Below are positions 1 through 5,880 of a stretch of DNA of 7,980 bases, piece by piece. The position numbers were made by a program, and so were the translations under genes. This DNA is from Candidatus Dormiibacterota bacterium (GTDB lineage: Bacteria; Chloroflexota; Dormibacteria; Aeolococcales; Aeolococcaceae). Each line of letters begins with the position of its first letter. Position 1 is the stretch's first letter. The stretch spans positions 1-7,980 of the forward strand of contig PLXL01000118.1 in NCBI GenBank assembly GCA_003153215.1, in the 5' to 3' direction. Below the pieces are notes generated by a model, which did not search any database, was not told the origin of the DNA, and was given only the letters and a program-made list of their open reading frames with translations.

Positions 1-68
1 CGCAGCGGCTGCGACGGGGTGGAAACAACCCGCAAGGCGCGATCGCCCGGCCGCGTTCTATCGGCGGC

Positions 69-2405
69 TCAGGCGGCTGCGCCGGCCTCCACGCGGGGCG
101 GCTCCTGGGCGACGGCGAGCACGTCGTCGACGCGGCTCGCCAGGTGGAACTTCATGGCCGTGCGGACGCTCTCGGGCACGTCGTCGAGGTCCTTCTCGTT
201 GCGCCGTGGCAGGATCACCTCCGTGAGCCCCATGCGGTGGGCGGCGAGCACCTTCTGCTTGACCCCGCCGATGGGCAGCACCAGCCCCTGCAGGGTGACC
301 TCGCCGGTCATCCCCACGGTGCTCCGCACCGGGCGCCCGGTGAGCAGGCTGACGATCGCCGTGGTCATGGTCACCCCGGCCGAGGGGCCATCCTTGGGCA
401 CCGCCCCCTCGGGGACGTGGATGTGGAAGCCCTTGGCCGCGGCCTCGGCGCTGACCCCCAGGCGCTCGGCGTGGGAACGGACGTAGGAGAGCGCGATCTG
501 CGCGGACTCCTTCATCACGTCACCCAGCTGCCCGGTCAAGGTCAGGTTGCCATCGGAACCGCTGGCGGCCGCCTCAACGAAGAGCACGTCGCCGCCTGCC
601 CCGGTGACGGCCAGCCCGGTGGCCACCCCCGGAACCGCGGTCCTCTCCTCCACCTCATTGTCGAACTTGGGCCTGCCGAGATAGTCCCTGATCTGGTCAG
701 ATCCGACCTTAACTGGCGTGTCCACGGCGCCGGTGGCGATCCGGGTGGCCAGCTTGCGGGTGATCCGGCCCAGCTCGCGCTCCAGATTGCGGACCCCCGC
801 CTCGCGGGTGTGGTCGGTGACCACCTTGAGGATGGCGTCGTCGCCGACCTCGATCTCCTCCGGTCGCAGCCCGGCCTGAGCGACCTGGCGCGGGAGCAGA
901 TGGTCGCGGGCGATGGCCAGCTTCTCCTGCTCGGTGTAACCGTCGAGCCGGATCAGCTCCATCCGGTCGAGGAGCGGCGCGGGGATGGTCTCCGAGACGT
1001 TGGCGGTGGGGATGAAGAGCACCTCGGAGAGGTCGAGGTCGACCTCCAGGTAGTGGTCCCGGAAGGTGTTGTTCTGGGCCGGGTCCAGCACCTCGAGGAG
1101 CGCCGCCGAGGGGTCGCCGCGCCAGTCGGCGCCGACCTTGTCGATCTCGTCCAGCATGATGACCGGGTTCTTGGTGCCCGCCTCCTTGAGGGCACGGACG
1201 ATGCGACCCGGCTGGGCGCCCACGTAGGTTCGGCGGAAGCCGCGGACGTCGGCCTCGTCGCGGATGCCGCCGAGGGACACCCGGGCGAACTTGCGCCCCA
1301 GGGCGCGCGCCACCGACTCGCCGAGCGAGGTCTTGCCCACGCCGGGCGGGCCGACCAGCGTGATGATCGCGCCCGAGCCCCGCCCGCCGATCACCTCCAG
1401 CCCGCGCTCCTGGCGCAGCTTGCGGACCGCGAGGAACTCGATGATCCGGTCCTTCACATCCTCGAGGCCGGTGTGGTCCACGTCCAGCACCTGGCGAGCC
1501 GCCCTGAGGTCGAAGTTGTCGTCGGAGCGGACGTTCCACGGGAGGTCGAGCATCCAGTCCAGGTAGGTGCGGATCCAGCCGTGCTCGGGGCTCTGCTCGC
1601 TGGTGCGCTCCAGCCGGTCGATCTCGTGCTCCACCTCGGCCGCCACCTTCTCCGGCATGCCGGCGTCGGCGAGCCGCTTGCGATAGGTGGAGACGACGTC
1701 GTCGCCGCCCTCGCCCAGTTCCTTCTTGATGGTCTCGAGCTGCTGGCGCAGGATGAACTCGCGCTGAGTCTTCTGCATCCCCTCGGCCACCTCGGTGCGG
1801 ATGCGGTCCTTGAGGTCGGCCTCGCCGAGCGCCTCCTTGGTCCAGGCGATGACGAGGGTGAGCCGCTTCTCGACGTCGAGGGCTTCCAGGATCTCCAGCT
1901 TCTGGGCCAGGCTGAAGTCGGGGGAGTATCCCGAGAGATCGGCCAGGTGTCCGGGGGCGCGGGCTTCGCGGAGGAACTGGATGGCACCGCTGGCACCGCG
2001 GATCTCCAGCAGGCTCTCGACCAGCGCGCGATACTCGCGCGCCAATTCGACCACAGCCTCGGAGGGGGTCTCGTCGTCCGGAGCGGGGTCGACCTGCACC
2101 CAGAGCGCGCCGCCCACGTCTGCCTGCCCGGCGCCGAGGCGGGCGCGGTACTGCCCGGTGAGGATCGAGACCTCGGCCCCGGTGGGCAGCTTGCCCGATT
2201 CCTGCACGCGCGCGACGGTGCCGATGCTGCCGAACTTGCCCTCGATGCGCGGGACCAGCAGGACGAGGCGGTTGCCCTGGTTGGCCGCCTCGATCGCGGC
2301 GCGCTGGGCCTCCCCCTGGACCGCGACGGTCACGGTCATGTGGGGCAGGACGACGACCTCGTCAAGAGGAAGGATCGGAAGAAGCTCGGCGCTGTGCTCG
2401 GTCAT
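69..2405 (-). CDS. lon: ATP-dependent Lon protease, complete
   Basis: Encodes 778 residues, the usual length of bacterial LonA. Lon is a cytoplasmic homo-hexameric AAA+ serine protease that unfolds and degrades damaged proteins and some short-lived regulators. Visible parts in order: N-terminal substrate-binding domain (about 8-200, opening LPILPLDEVVVLPHM); helical linker (about 200-310, with REFILRQQLETIKKELGE); AAA+ module with Walker A GPPGVGKT at 352-359, Walker B MLDEID at 417-422, sensor-1 Asn469, arginine finger Arg481 and sensor-2 Arg539 in GVRNLER; and the C-terminal protease domain with catalytic Ser675 in PKDGPSAG and Lys718 in GGVKQK, 43 residues apart as in E. coli. All key residues are present, so it should be active. 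I chose the ATG at 2405 because the protein then begins where the family does. The open frame continues upstream to 2870, but that part is non-homologous and overlaps the dehydrogenase gene. It lies 104 bp downstream of the dehydrogenase on the same strand and probably has its own promoter. Confidence 0.98.
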   Translation of the reverse strand: MTEHSAELLPILPLDEVVVLPHMTVTVAVQGEAQRAAIEAANQGNRLVLLVPRIEGKFGSIGTVARVQESGKLPTGAEVSILTGQYRARLGAGQADVGGALWVQVDPAPDDETPSEAVVELAREYRALVESLLEIRGASGAIQFLREARAPGHLADLSGYSPDFSLAQKLEILEALDVEKRLTLVIAWTKEALGEADLKDRIRTEVAEGMQKTQREFILRQQLETIKKELGEGGDDVVSTYRKRLADAGMPEKVAAEVEHEIDRLERTSEQSPEHGWIRTYLDWMLDLPWNVRSDDNFDLRAARQVLDVDHTGLEDVKDRIIEFLAVRKLRQERGLEVIGGRGSGAIITLVGPPGVGKTSLGESVARALGRKFARVSLGGIRDEADVRGFRRTYVGAQPGRIVRALKEAGTKNPVIMLDEIDKVGADWRGDPSAALLEVLDPAQNNTFRDHYLEVDLDLSEVLFIPTANVSETIPAPLLDRMELIRLDGYTEQEKLAIARDHLLPRQVAQAGLRPEEIEVGDDAILKVVTDHTREAGVRNLERELGRITRKLATRIATGAVDTPVKVGSDQIRDYLGRPKFDNEVEERTAVPGVATGLAVTGAGGDVLFVEAAASGSDGNLTLTGQLGDVMKESAQIALSYVRSHAERLGVSAEAAAKGFHIHVPEGAVPKDGPSAGVTMTTAIVSLLTGRPVRSTVGMTGEVTLQGLVLPIGGVKQKVLAAHRMGLTEVILPRRNEKDLDDVPESVRTAMKFHLASRVDDVLAVAQEPPRVEAGAAA

Positions 2406-2418
2406 CGGGACATTTGTA
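2406..2418 (-). promoter_or_regulatory. Possible leaderless -10 element before lon
   Basis: On the minus strand TACAAAT (2418-2412) lies directly before GTCCCG and the lon ATG. A -10 hexamer TACAAA ends 7 bases before the start codon, which would place transcription initiation at or next to the ATG. No Shine-Dalgarno sequence lies at normal distance; the nearest purine run, GGGAGG, is about 35 bases upstream. No good -35 box or heat-shock operator of the CIRCE or HAIR type was found in the 104-bp gap. This is inferred from spacing only. Confidence 0.4.
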
Positions 2419-2509
2419 CCCGCTCGCCAGGATCCCACACCTCCCGCGAGCGCGCCGCGGCTGGCGGATGGCCTGCGCCACTGCCGCTCCCCGCATGAGG
2501 CCCGCTCTC

Positions 2510-3517
2510 TCAGTCCGGAACCAGGACTGCGGTCCCCCGGACCCGACCCGTCCGGACCAGTTCCAGGGCCCGGTCCGCCTGGGCCAGGGGGAGCACCTCG
2601 GTCAGGACCTCGATCCGCACCTCCCCCGCCAGCGCCATGAACTCGGCGCCGTCCTTCCGCGTGAGATTCGCCACGGAGCGGAGCGAGCGCTCCCCCCAGA
2701 GCAGCGAGTAGGGGAAACCGGGGATGTCGCTCATATGGATGCCGGCGCAGACCACGGTGCCCCCGGGTCGCACCGCCTTCAGCGCGAGCGGAACCAGTTC
2801 GCCGGCCGGGGCGAAGATGATCGCGGCGTCGAGTGGCGCGGGAGCAGGGCCGGTGCTGTCCCCCGCCCACGTCGCCCCCAGGCTGCGGGCAACCTCCTGG
2901 CCGGCGAGATCCCCGGCCCGCGTGAAGGCGTACACGGCGGCTTCACGGTGGCGGGCCACCTGCGCGATCAGGTGCGCGGCGCTGCCGAAGCCGTACAGCC
3001 CCAACCGCGAAGCATGGCCCGCCATCCGGAGCGCTCGGAAGCCGATGAGACCGGCGCAGAGCAGCGGCGCCGACTGGACGTCCGAGTACCCGCCGGGCAG
3101 GCGGAGGCAGAAGCGGGAGTCGGCCAGGGTGAGCTCGGCGAAACCACCGTCGACATCACAGCCCGTGAAGCTGGCAGAGGCGCAGAGGTTCTCGCGACCG
3201 GCGGCACACATCTCGCAGCTTCCGCAGGCCGAGGCCAGCCACGGCACGCCGACCCGCTCTCCCACCTGCAGGGCGGAATCCGGGCCGGCCGACACCACCC
3301 TGCCCACCACCTGATGCCCGAGCACGATGGGGAGGAGACCGCGGTCCAGCTCGCCGTCCACGACGTGGAGATCTGTGCGGCAGACGGCGCAGGCCGCCAT
3401 CCGCAGCACCACCTGGTGGCCCCGGGGCTCGGGCACGCGACGCTCCTCCACGGCGAGCGGGGCGCCTCGCTCGCGGAGAACCATCGCCCGATAGGTGGGG
3501 GCGCGAACTTCCGGCAT
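2510..3517 (-). CDS. Zinc-binding alcohol dehydrogenase, AdhA-like (medium-chain family)
   Basis: Encodes 335 residues, typical of medium-chain zinc alcohol dehydrogenases, which interconvert alcohols and aldehydes or ketones with NAD(P)H in the cytoplasm. Catalytic zinc ligands are Cys46 (CRTDLH), His67 (LGHQVVGRV) and Cys154 (PLLCAG). The structural zinc site has Cys98, Cys101, Cys104 and Cys112 (CGSCEMCAAGRENLC). The Rossmann dinucleotide loop is YGFGSAAH at 175-182. The YGFG loop and overall layout resemble, from memory, the actinobacterial 'zinc-binding alcohol dehydrogenase family' (TIGR02822; mycobacterial AdhA). Position 68 is Gln where many relatives have Glu (GHE). The ATG at 3517 gives about 10 residues before the conserved RAMVLRERG start; Met12 is an alternative. 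No Shine-Dalgarno sequence is seen; CATCAT (3531-3526) lies 8 bases before the ATG and could be a -10 element. It is divergent from the acetyltransferase and upstream of lon. The substrate cannot be told from sequence. Confidence 0.93.
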   Translation of the reverse strand: MPEVRAPTYRAMVLRERGAPLAVEERRVPEPRGHQVVLRMAACAVCRTDLHVVDGELDRGLLPIVLGHQVVGRVVSAGPDSALQVGERVGVPWLASACGSCEMCAAGRENLCASASFTGCDVDGGFAELTLADSRFCLRLPGGYSDVQSAPLLCAGLIGFRALRMAGHASRLGLYGFGSAAHLIAQVARHREAAVYAFTRAGDLAGQEVARSLGATWAGDSTGPAPAPLDAAIIFAPAGELVPLALKAVRPGGTVVCAGIHMSDIPGFPYSLLWGERSLRSVANLTRKDGAEFMALAGEVRIEVLTEVLPLAQADRALELVRTGRVRGTAVLVPD

Positions 3518-3550
3518 CAGCGTCGATGATGCACCCGCTCACCCGGCATG

Positions 3551-3562
3551 TAACCTTCTGCC
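3551..3562 (+). promoter_or_regulatory. Leaderless -10 element before the GNAT gene
   Basis: TAACCT (3551-3556) fits TANNNT and is followed by six bases, TCTGCC, and then the GTG start at 3563. The expected transcription start coincides with the GTG. No Shine-Dalgarno sequence is present in the 45-bp divergent gap. No convincing -35 box is seen. The same spacing is found before the gene at 5287, which strengthens the call. Confidence 0.5.
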
Positions 3563-4123
3563 GTGACTGCAGTGCCCGAGCCCGCCGCCAGGCGCCGGCC
3601 CGAGGTGGTCATCCGCCGCCTCGACGCCCTCTCCGCCCGGCGTCACCTCGACGACCTCGCCGACCTGCTGGTCGACTCCGTGGAGGGAGGCGCGTCGGTG
3701 AGCTTCGTCGCTCCGCTCGCTCACTACGAGGCCCGGGACTGGTTCGCCGGCGTGCTCAACGAGATGGATCTGGGTCGCCGGGTCGTGCTCGCAGCCTTCC
3801 TCGAGGACCGGCTGGTGGGCTGCGTGCAGCTGGTGCTCTCCTGGCAATCCAACGCCACCCACCGCGCCGAGGTGCAGAAGATGCTGGTCCATCGCTCCGC
3901 GCGGCGGCTGGGCGTGGGCGCGCGCCTCATGAAGCAACTGGAGACCGAAGCCCGGGCCCTGGGGCGCACGCTGCTGATCCTCGACACCGAGACGGGCAGC
4001 GACGCCGAGCACCTCTACGCCCACATGGGATGGGTCAAGGTGGGGGTGATTCCCGACTACGCCATGCGGCCTGACCGCTCCAGGCTGCGTCCAACCTCAC
4101 TCTGGTACCGCCAGCTCGATTGA
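3563..4123 (+). CDS. GNAT-family N-acetyltransferase
   Basis: Encodes 186 residues. GNAT enzymes transfer the acetyl group of acetyl-CoA to an amine on a small molecule, antibiotic or protein. The central fold is clear: strand VVLAAFLEDRLVGCVQL (about 74-90), then motif A with VQKMLVHRSARRLGVGARL (104-122), in which the RRLGVGA turn at 114-120 is the acetyl-CoA pyrophosphate-binding loop. Next comes the LLILDTETGSDA strand and linker, and motif B AEHLYAHMGWVKVG (148-161) with Tyr152, the usual position of the general acid. The ending, WYRQL, is common in the family. No signal peptide or membrane segment is present, so it should be cytosolic. The GTG start was chosen because it leaves only a short leader before the first conserved strand (VVIRRL) and lies 6 bases after a -10-like element. 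The acceptor substrate cannot be predicted. It is divergent from the alcohol dehydrogenase, with no evident functional link. Confidence 0.9.
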   Translation: MTAVPEPAARRRPEVVIRRLDALSARRHLDDLADLLVDSVEGGASVSFVAPLAHYEARDWFAGVLNEMDLGRRVVLAAFLEDRLVGCVQLVLSWQSNATHRAEVQKMLVHRSARRLGVGARLMKQLETEARALGRTLLILDTETGSDAEHLYAHMGWVKVGVIPDYAMRPDRSRLRPTSLWYRQLD

Positions 4124-4399
4124 CGGGAGAGGACTGCTTGCGCGCGGCGCAACGGTCGCGTCTCATGTGGGTGGGACGCGGCGGGGAGCCGAGCGCTGAG
4201 AGCCTCCACACACAGCGAGCCGCGGTCTGCGGTCGCGGCGCGTGCGGTGTCAGGTGCCACGCGCCGACCCACGCCGCACGCATGCGAGCCGCGTCAGCGC
4301 GTCTGTCATCGCGTCACCGACGTCGCGTAACACGGCGGACTGCACCGGTTGGAAGGCACCCGCGAGCACCTTTGCGGTGGTAACGATCGCCCTCGCACG
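4124..4399 (+). other. Intergenic stretch with no convincing gene, CpG-rich and hairpin-forming
   Basis: This 276-bp stretch follows the acetyltransferase stop. Short open frames exist on both strands (for example plus 4120-4383), but their translations are Arg/Ala/Ser/Thr-rich with no motif, and no ribosome binding site supports them. CGCGTC or GCGTCA-like words recur (around 4157, 4288, 4296, 4310 and 4320). Two inverted repeats are present: 4157-4180 (8 bp with one G-T pair, 8-base loop) and 4236-4266 (9 bp perfect, 13-base loop). Neither is followed by a T-run. It may hold the acetyltransferase transcript end, a regulatory region or a small RNA; nothing decides between these. Confidence 0.55.
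4236..4266 (+). repeat. Perfect 9-bp inverted repeat (hairpin)
   Basis: CGGCGCGTG at 4236-4244 is the exact reverse complement of CACGCGCCG at 4258-4266, separated by 13 bases. The stem is all G-C except one A-T pair and would be stable in RNA from either strand. There is no following T tract, so it is not a classical intrinsic terminator. It could mark the 3' end of the acetyltransferase message, a structured RNA or a protein-binding dyad. Confidence 0.5.
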
Positions 4400-4433
4400 T
4401 TGACATCTGTGTATGTAGGCTGCATGCTATATG
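4400..4433 (+). promoter_or_regulatory. Probable promoter of the histone-like gene
   Basis: A perfect TTGACA -35 hexamer lies at 4400-4405. Two -10 candidates follow. CATGCT (4423-4428) has the ideal 17-bp spacing but matches the consensus poorly. TATATG (4428-4433), preceded by TGC, forms a good extended -10 but sits 22 bp from the -35 box. This is the only AT-enriched patch in the region. Either choice gives a leader of about 90-100 bases before the ATG at 4532, unlike the leaderless pattern of the neighbouring genes. Confidence 0.5.
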
Positions 4434-4481
4434 ACGATCCTGACGGGGGCGATTATCCGCTCCCTGTCCAAAACGCAGGAC

Positions 4482-4508
4482 TGGCAGCCGGCAGACCGCT
4501 GGCTGTCA
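4482..4508 (+). promoter_or_regulatory. Leader hairpin just upstream of the histone-like gene's ribosome binding site
   Basis: Bases 4482-4492 (TGGCAGCCGGC) can pair with 4498-4508 (GCTGGCTGTCA) to form an 11-bp stem with two G-U pairs and a 5-base loop, AGACC. It ends 7 bases before the Shine-Dalgarno sequence CGGAGG (4516-4521), itself 10 bases before the ATG. The position suggests a role in mRNA stability or translation control. It matches no riboswitch or leader family that I recognise. Confidence 0.5.
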
Positions 4509-4515
4509 CCACCAA

Positions 4516-4521
4516 CGGAGG
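4516..4521 (+). promoter_or_regulatory. Shine-Dalgarno site that sets the histone-like start
   Basis: CGGAGG lies 10 bases before the ATG at 4532. The reading frame is open back to 4349 and includes an upstream in-frame ATG at 4424. Only the ATG at 4532 has a ribosome binding site, and the basic composition typical of this protein class begins there. Among the complete genes here, this is the only clear Shine-Dalgarno sequence. Confidence 0.7.
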
Positions 4522-4531
4522 CTCTCAGCAT

Positions 4532-5167
4532 ATGGCCAGGACCAGACGAAGCAAGGGCGGCACCGCAAAGCGAGGCGTCAAAGCCACGGTTCGCCGGGCA
4601 CGCGCGGCGGCACCGCGCAGGGGCGCCGGTGCAGATCTCCTCAAGGCGGTTCAGGGTCTCGTCAAGGCACTGCCCGTCGGCGAGCTGGAGAAGAGACTCG
4701 CGGGCCTCGAGAAGTCGGTCGAGAAGATCGACAGCGAGTTGCGCAAGGCGATTGGAAAAGTCTCCTCGGCAGTGCGCGGTGGCACTGCGAAGCGTGCGTC
4801 GGCCAAACGTACCGCGAAGCGGCGTGTTGCCAAGCGGGCAACGGCGGCCAAGCCGGCTGCCAAGCGCGCCGTCGCGAAGCGCGCACCCGCTGCCAAGCGG
4901 GCACCGGCAGCCAAGCGCACCGGGGCCAAGCGCACCGCAGCCAAGCGCACCGCGGCCAAGCGCACCGCAGCCAAGCGCACCGGAGCCAAGCGCACCGTCG
5001 CCAAGCGGGCACCGGCAGCCAAGCGCACCGTCGCCAAGCGGGCACCGGCAGCCAAGCGGGCACCGGCAGTCAAGCGCACCGTCGCCAAGCGCACCGTCAA
5101 GCGCGCGGTGAAGCGCGTCGCCCCGGTGGCTGCTCCCGCGGCACCGGCGGCACCGCCGGCACCCTGA
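4532..5167 (+). CDS. Histone H1-like basic protein with coiled coil and AKR repeats
   Basis: Encodes 211 residues in four parts: a basic N-terminus (1-33, MARTRRSKGG...); an amphipathic helical segment (34-80) with regular 4-3 spacing of Leu52, Leu56, Leu59, Val63, Ile66, Leu70, Ala73 and Val77, about four heptads of coiled coil; a Lys/Arg/Ala tail (about 85-195) with some twenty KR dipeptides in AKR(T/A) units; and an Ala/Pro-rich end. All seven acidic residues lie before residue 70, so the last 142 residues contain none. Such tails bind DNA non-specifically in H1-like proteins, in actinobacterial HU (HupB/HupS) and in AlgP and the phasin PhaF. No HU fold is present, and the helical part is shorter than a phasin. 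The likely role, by inference, is a dimeric nucleoid-compacting protein. It is monocistronic: own promoter, long leader and terminator. Low-complexity sequence makes a named family uncertain. Confidence 0.8.
   Translation: MARTRRSKGGTAKRGVKATVRRARAAAPRRGAGADLLKAVQGLVKALPVGELEKRLAGLEKSVEKIDSELRKAIGKVSSAVRGGTAKRASAKRTAKRRVAKRATAAKPAAKRAVAKRAPAAKRAPAAKRTGAKRTAAKRTAAKRTAAKRTGAKRTVAKRAPAAKRTVAKRAPAAKRAPAVKRTVAKRTVKRAVKRVAPVAAPAAPAAPPAP
4907..4996 (+). repeat. Six tandem 15-bp repeats encoding AAKRT/GAKRT
   Basis: Six head-to-tail units of the form GCRGCCAAGCGCACC encode residues 126-155. Differences are confined to the first codon of each unit (GCA, GGG, GCA, GCG, GCA, GGA), while GCCAAGCGCACC is identical in all six. 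They are followed by two near-identical 33-bp units (4997-5029 and 5030-5062) encoding VAKRAPAAKR(T/A). The near identity suggests recent expansion by slippage or recombination, so copy number may vary between strains. Confidence 0.9.
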
Positions 5168-5188
5168 GGGATCTGATCCCAGCATCTG

Positions 5189-5223
5189 AGGCCCCCGGGA
5201 GCGCTGCTCCCGGGGGCCTTTCT
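5189..5223 (+). terminator. Intrinsic terminator after the histone-like gene
   Basis: AGGCCCCCGGGAGC (5189-5202) and GCTCCCGGGGGCCT (5206-5219) form a perfect 14-bp stem with a 3-base loop, GCT, followed by the short T-rich tail TTCT. It lies 21 bp after the TGA stop. The tail is weak, as is usual in high-GC genomes, but stem strength and position make termination the best reading. Confidence 0.85.
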
Positions 5224-5271
5224 CATGCCCGGAGTGAACTGGACAGACCGGGTCCGAAGCTCCGCCGCTCC

Positions 5272-5286
5272 TGATACGCTCCATCA
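5272..5286 (+). promoter_or_regulatory. Extended -10 element giving a leaderless transcript
   Basis: TGA-TACGCT (5272-5280) fits the extended -10 pattern TGnTANNNT. It is followed by six bases, CCATCA, and the GTG start at 5287, placing the expected transcription start at the GTG. No Shine-Dalgarno sequence and no convincing -35 box are present. This is the clearest example of the pattern in the window. Confidence 0.55.
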
Positions 5287-5805
5287 GTGCCGCTCGTCCT
5301 GATCAGCTTCCTGGATGGAGAGATCGTCCACGCCGAGGTCAGCGATCTGAGCTTTGACCGCCCGCTGGTCGAGGCCGAGGTCCGCGGCGCCGATCCGAAC
5401 AACGAGCGGGCGCTCTTCCCCCTCACCGCGATCCGGCAGCTCGTGGTGGGTCAGCCCGCGCCGGCACCCGAGGACCTCGCGGGGTGGGACCGGGCCGCCT
5501 TCCACTTCGTCGACGGCCAGGTGCTGCGCGCCTCGGTCGCCCCCGATTCCCTGCTCGGACGCTTCGGCGGCCTCTGGAGGGCGGTGGAGCCCGGAGCCCC
5601 CGAGGTGCGGACGCTGGGCATTCCCTACTCGTCTCTCAAGGGCGTCTTCAAGCTGCGCCAGTGGGACAGCCGGCCCGTCGGGGCTCGTTCCGGTGCGGAC
5701 ACCCACCTCGACCAGATGGCACGCATCCTGGCGGAACGAGATGCGGGCGGGATGGCGTCCTCCCCCGCCCATCGGCAGCCGCTGATCAGCCGCGTCAAGC
5801 ACTGA
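5287..5805 (+). CDS. Protein of unknown function with two related small-barrel-like repeats
   Basis: Encodes 172 residues, with no signal peptide or membrane segment. It appears to be an internal duplication: FLDGEIVHAEV (8-18) and FVDGQVLRASV (74-84) align over 11 residues, and each is followed about 30-40 residues later by a second short hydrophobic strand with a turn (FPLTAIRQLVV, 44-54; GIPYSSLKGVFK, 111-122). The pattern 'F-x-D-G-x-hydrophobic ... P-x-x-x-L-K-x-V-F-x' resembles, from memory, the DUF6982 domain, a small beta-barrel-like module in Actinobacteria and Chloroflexi. That match is tentative and needs a profile search. The C-terminal 45 residues are hydrophilic and probably disordered. 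The function is unknown; such barrels often bind ligands, nucleic acid or partner proteins. It stands alone after a terminator with its own promoter-like element, and 75 bp separate it from the flippase-like gene. Confidence 0.8.
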   Translation: MPLVLISFLDGEIVHAEVSDLSFDRPLVEAEVRGADPNNERALFPLTAIRQLVVGQPAPAPEDLAGWDRAAFHFVDGQVLRASVAPDSLLGRFGGLWRAVEPGAPEVRTLGIPYSSLKGVFKLRQWDSRPVGARSGADTHLDQMARILAERDAGGMASSPAHRQPLISRVKH

Positions 5806-5861
5806 TACCCCCTCCGGCGCGATCGTGCCGCAGCGGCGTAACCAGCCTGTCAGGGACGTCG

Positions 5862-5880
5862 TGCTAGGGTGCGTGCCACC
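5862..5880 (+). promoter_or_regulatory. Extended -10 element before the flippase-like gene
   Basis: TGC-TAGGGT (5862-5870) fits TGnTANNNT and ends 10 bases before the GTG at 5881. Transcription would start near 5877, giving a leader of about 4 bases or none. An in-frame GTG at 5869 overlaps the element and is therefore a less likely start. No Shine-Dalgarno sequence is visible. The same promoter probably serves the overlapping epimerase gene. Confidence 0.45.

Noticed and set aside
144..2498. Long plus-strand open frame (784 codons) opposite lon
   Set aside because: It is antisense to an unmistakable Lon gene with all catalytic motifs. Its translation is Gly/Asp/Leu/His-rich with no motif, as expected from third-position GC bias in high-GC DNA.
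2406..2870. N-terminal extension of Lon to a start near 2870
   Set aside because: The extra 155 residues are Arg/Gly/Pro-rich, unlike any Lon N-terminus, and overlap the 3' end of the dehydrogenase gene. The ATG at 2405 gives the family-standard length.
2414..3529. Plus-strand open frame (371 codons) opposite the alcohol dehydrogenase
   Set aside because: The minus-strand frame has complete zinc-site and Rossmann motifs; the plus-strand translation has none.
4120..4383. Small plus-strand open frame overlapping the acetyltransferase stop
   Set aside because: A TTG start with no proper ribosome binding site and a motif-free Arg/Ala/Ser composition. It runs through both hairpins.
4424..4531. 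Upstream in-frame ATG that would add 36 residues to the histone-like protein
   Set aside because: It lies inside the promoter-like patch and has no Shine-Dalgarno site. The added residues are neutral to acidic and unlike the rest of the protein.
4907..5062. Tandem repeats considered as a CRISPR or intergenic satellite array
   Set aside because: The units are contiguous, without spacers, multiples of three and in frame within a coding gene.
5168..5180. Palindrome GGGATCTGATCCC right after the histone-like stop
   Set aside because: It has only one central base, so it cannot form an RNA hairpin by itself, and no recognised operator matches. It is probably incidental, next to the real terminator.
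4427..5284. Minus-strand open frames with repeated Gly-Ala-Leu-Gly or Val-Arg-Leu-Ala units
   Set aside because: These are reverse-strand readings of the AKR-encoding repeats. They lack independent start signals and cover the terminator and promoter regions.
5816..5829. Near-palindrome GGCGCGATCGTGCC upstream of the flippase-like gene
   Set aside because: It is short, has one mismatched pair, and GATCG-containing dyads are expected by chance in this GC-rich sequence. I know no regulator for it.
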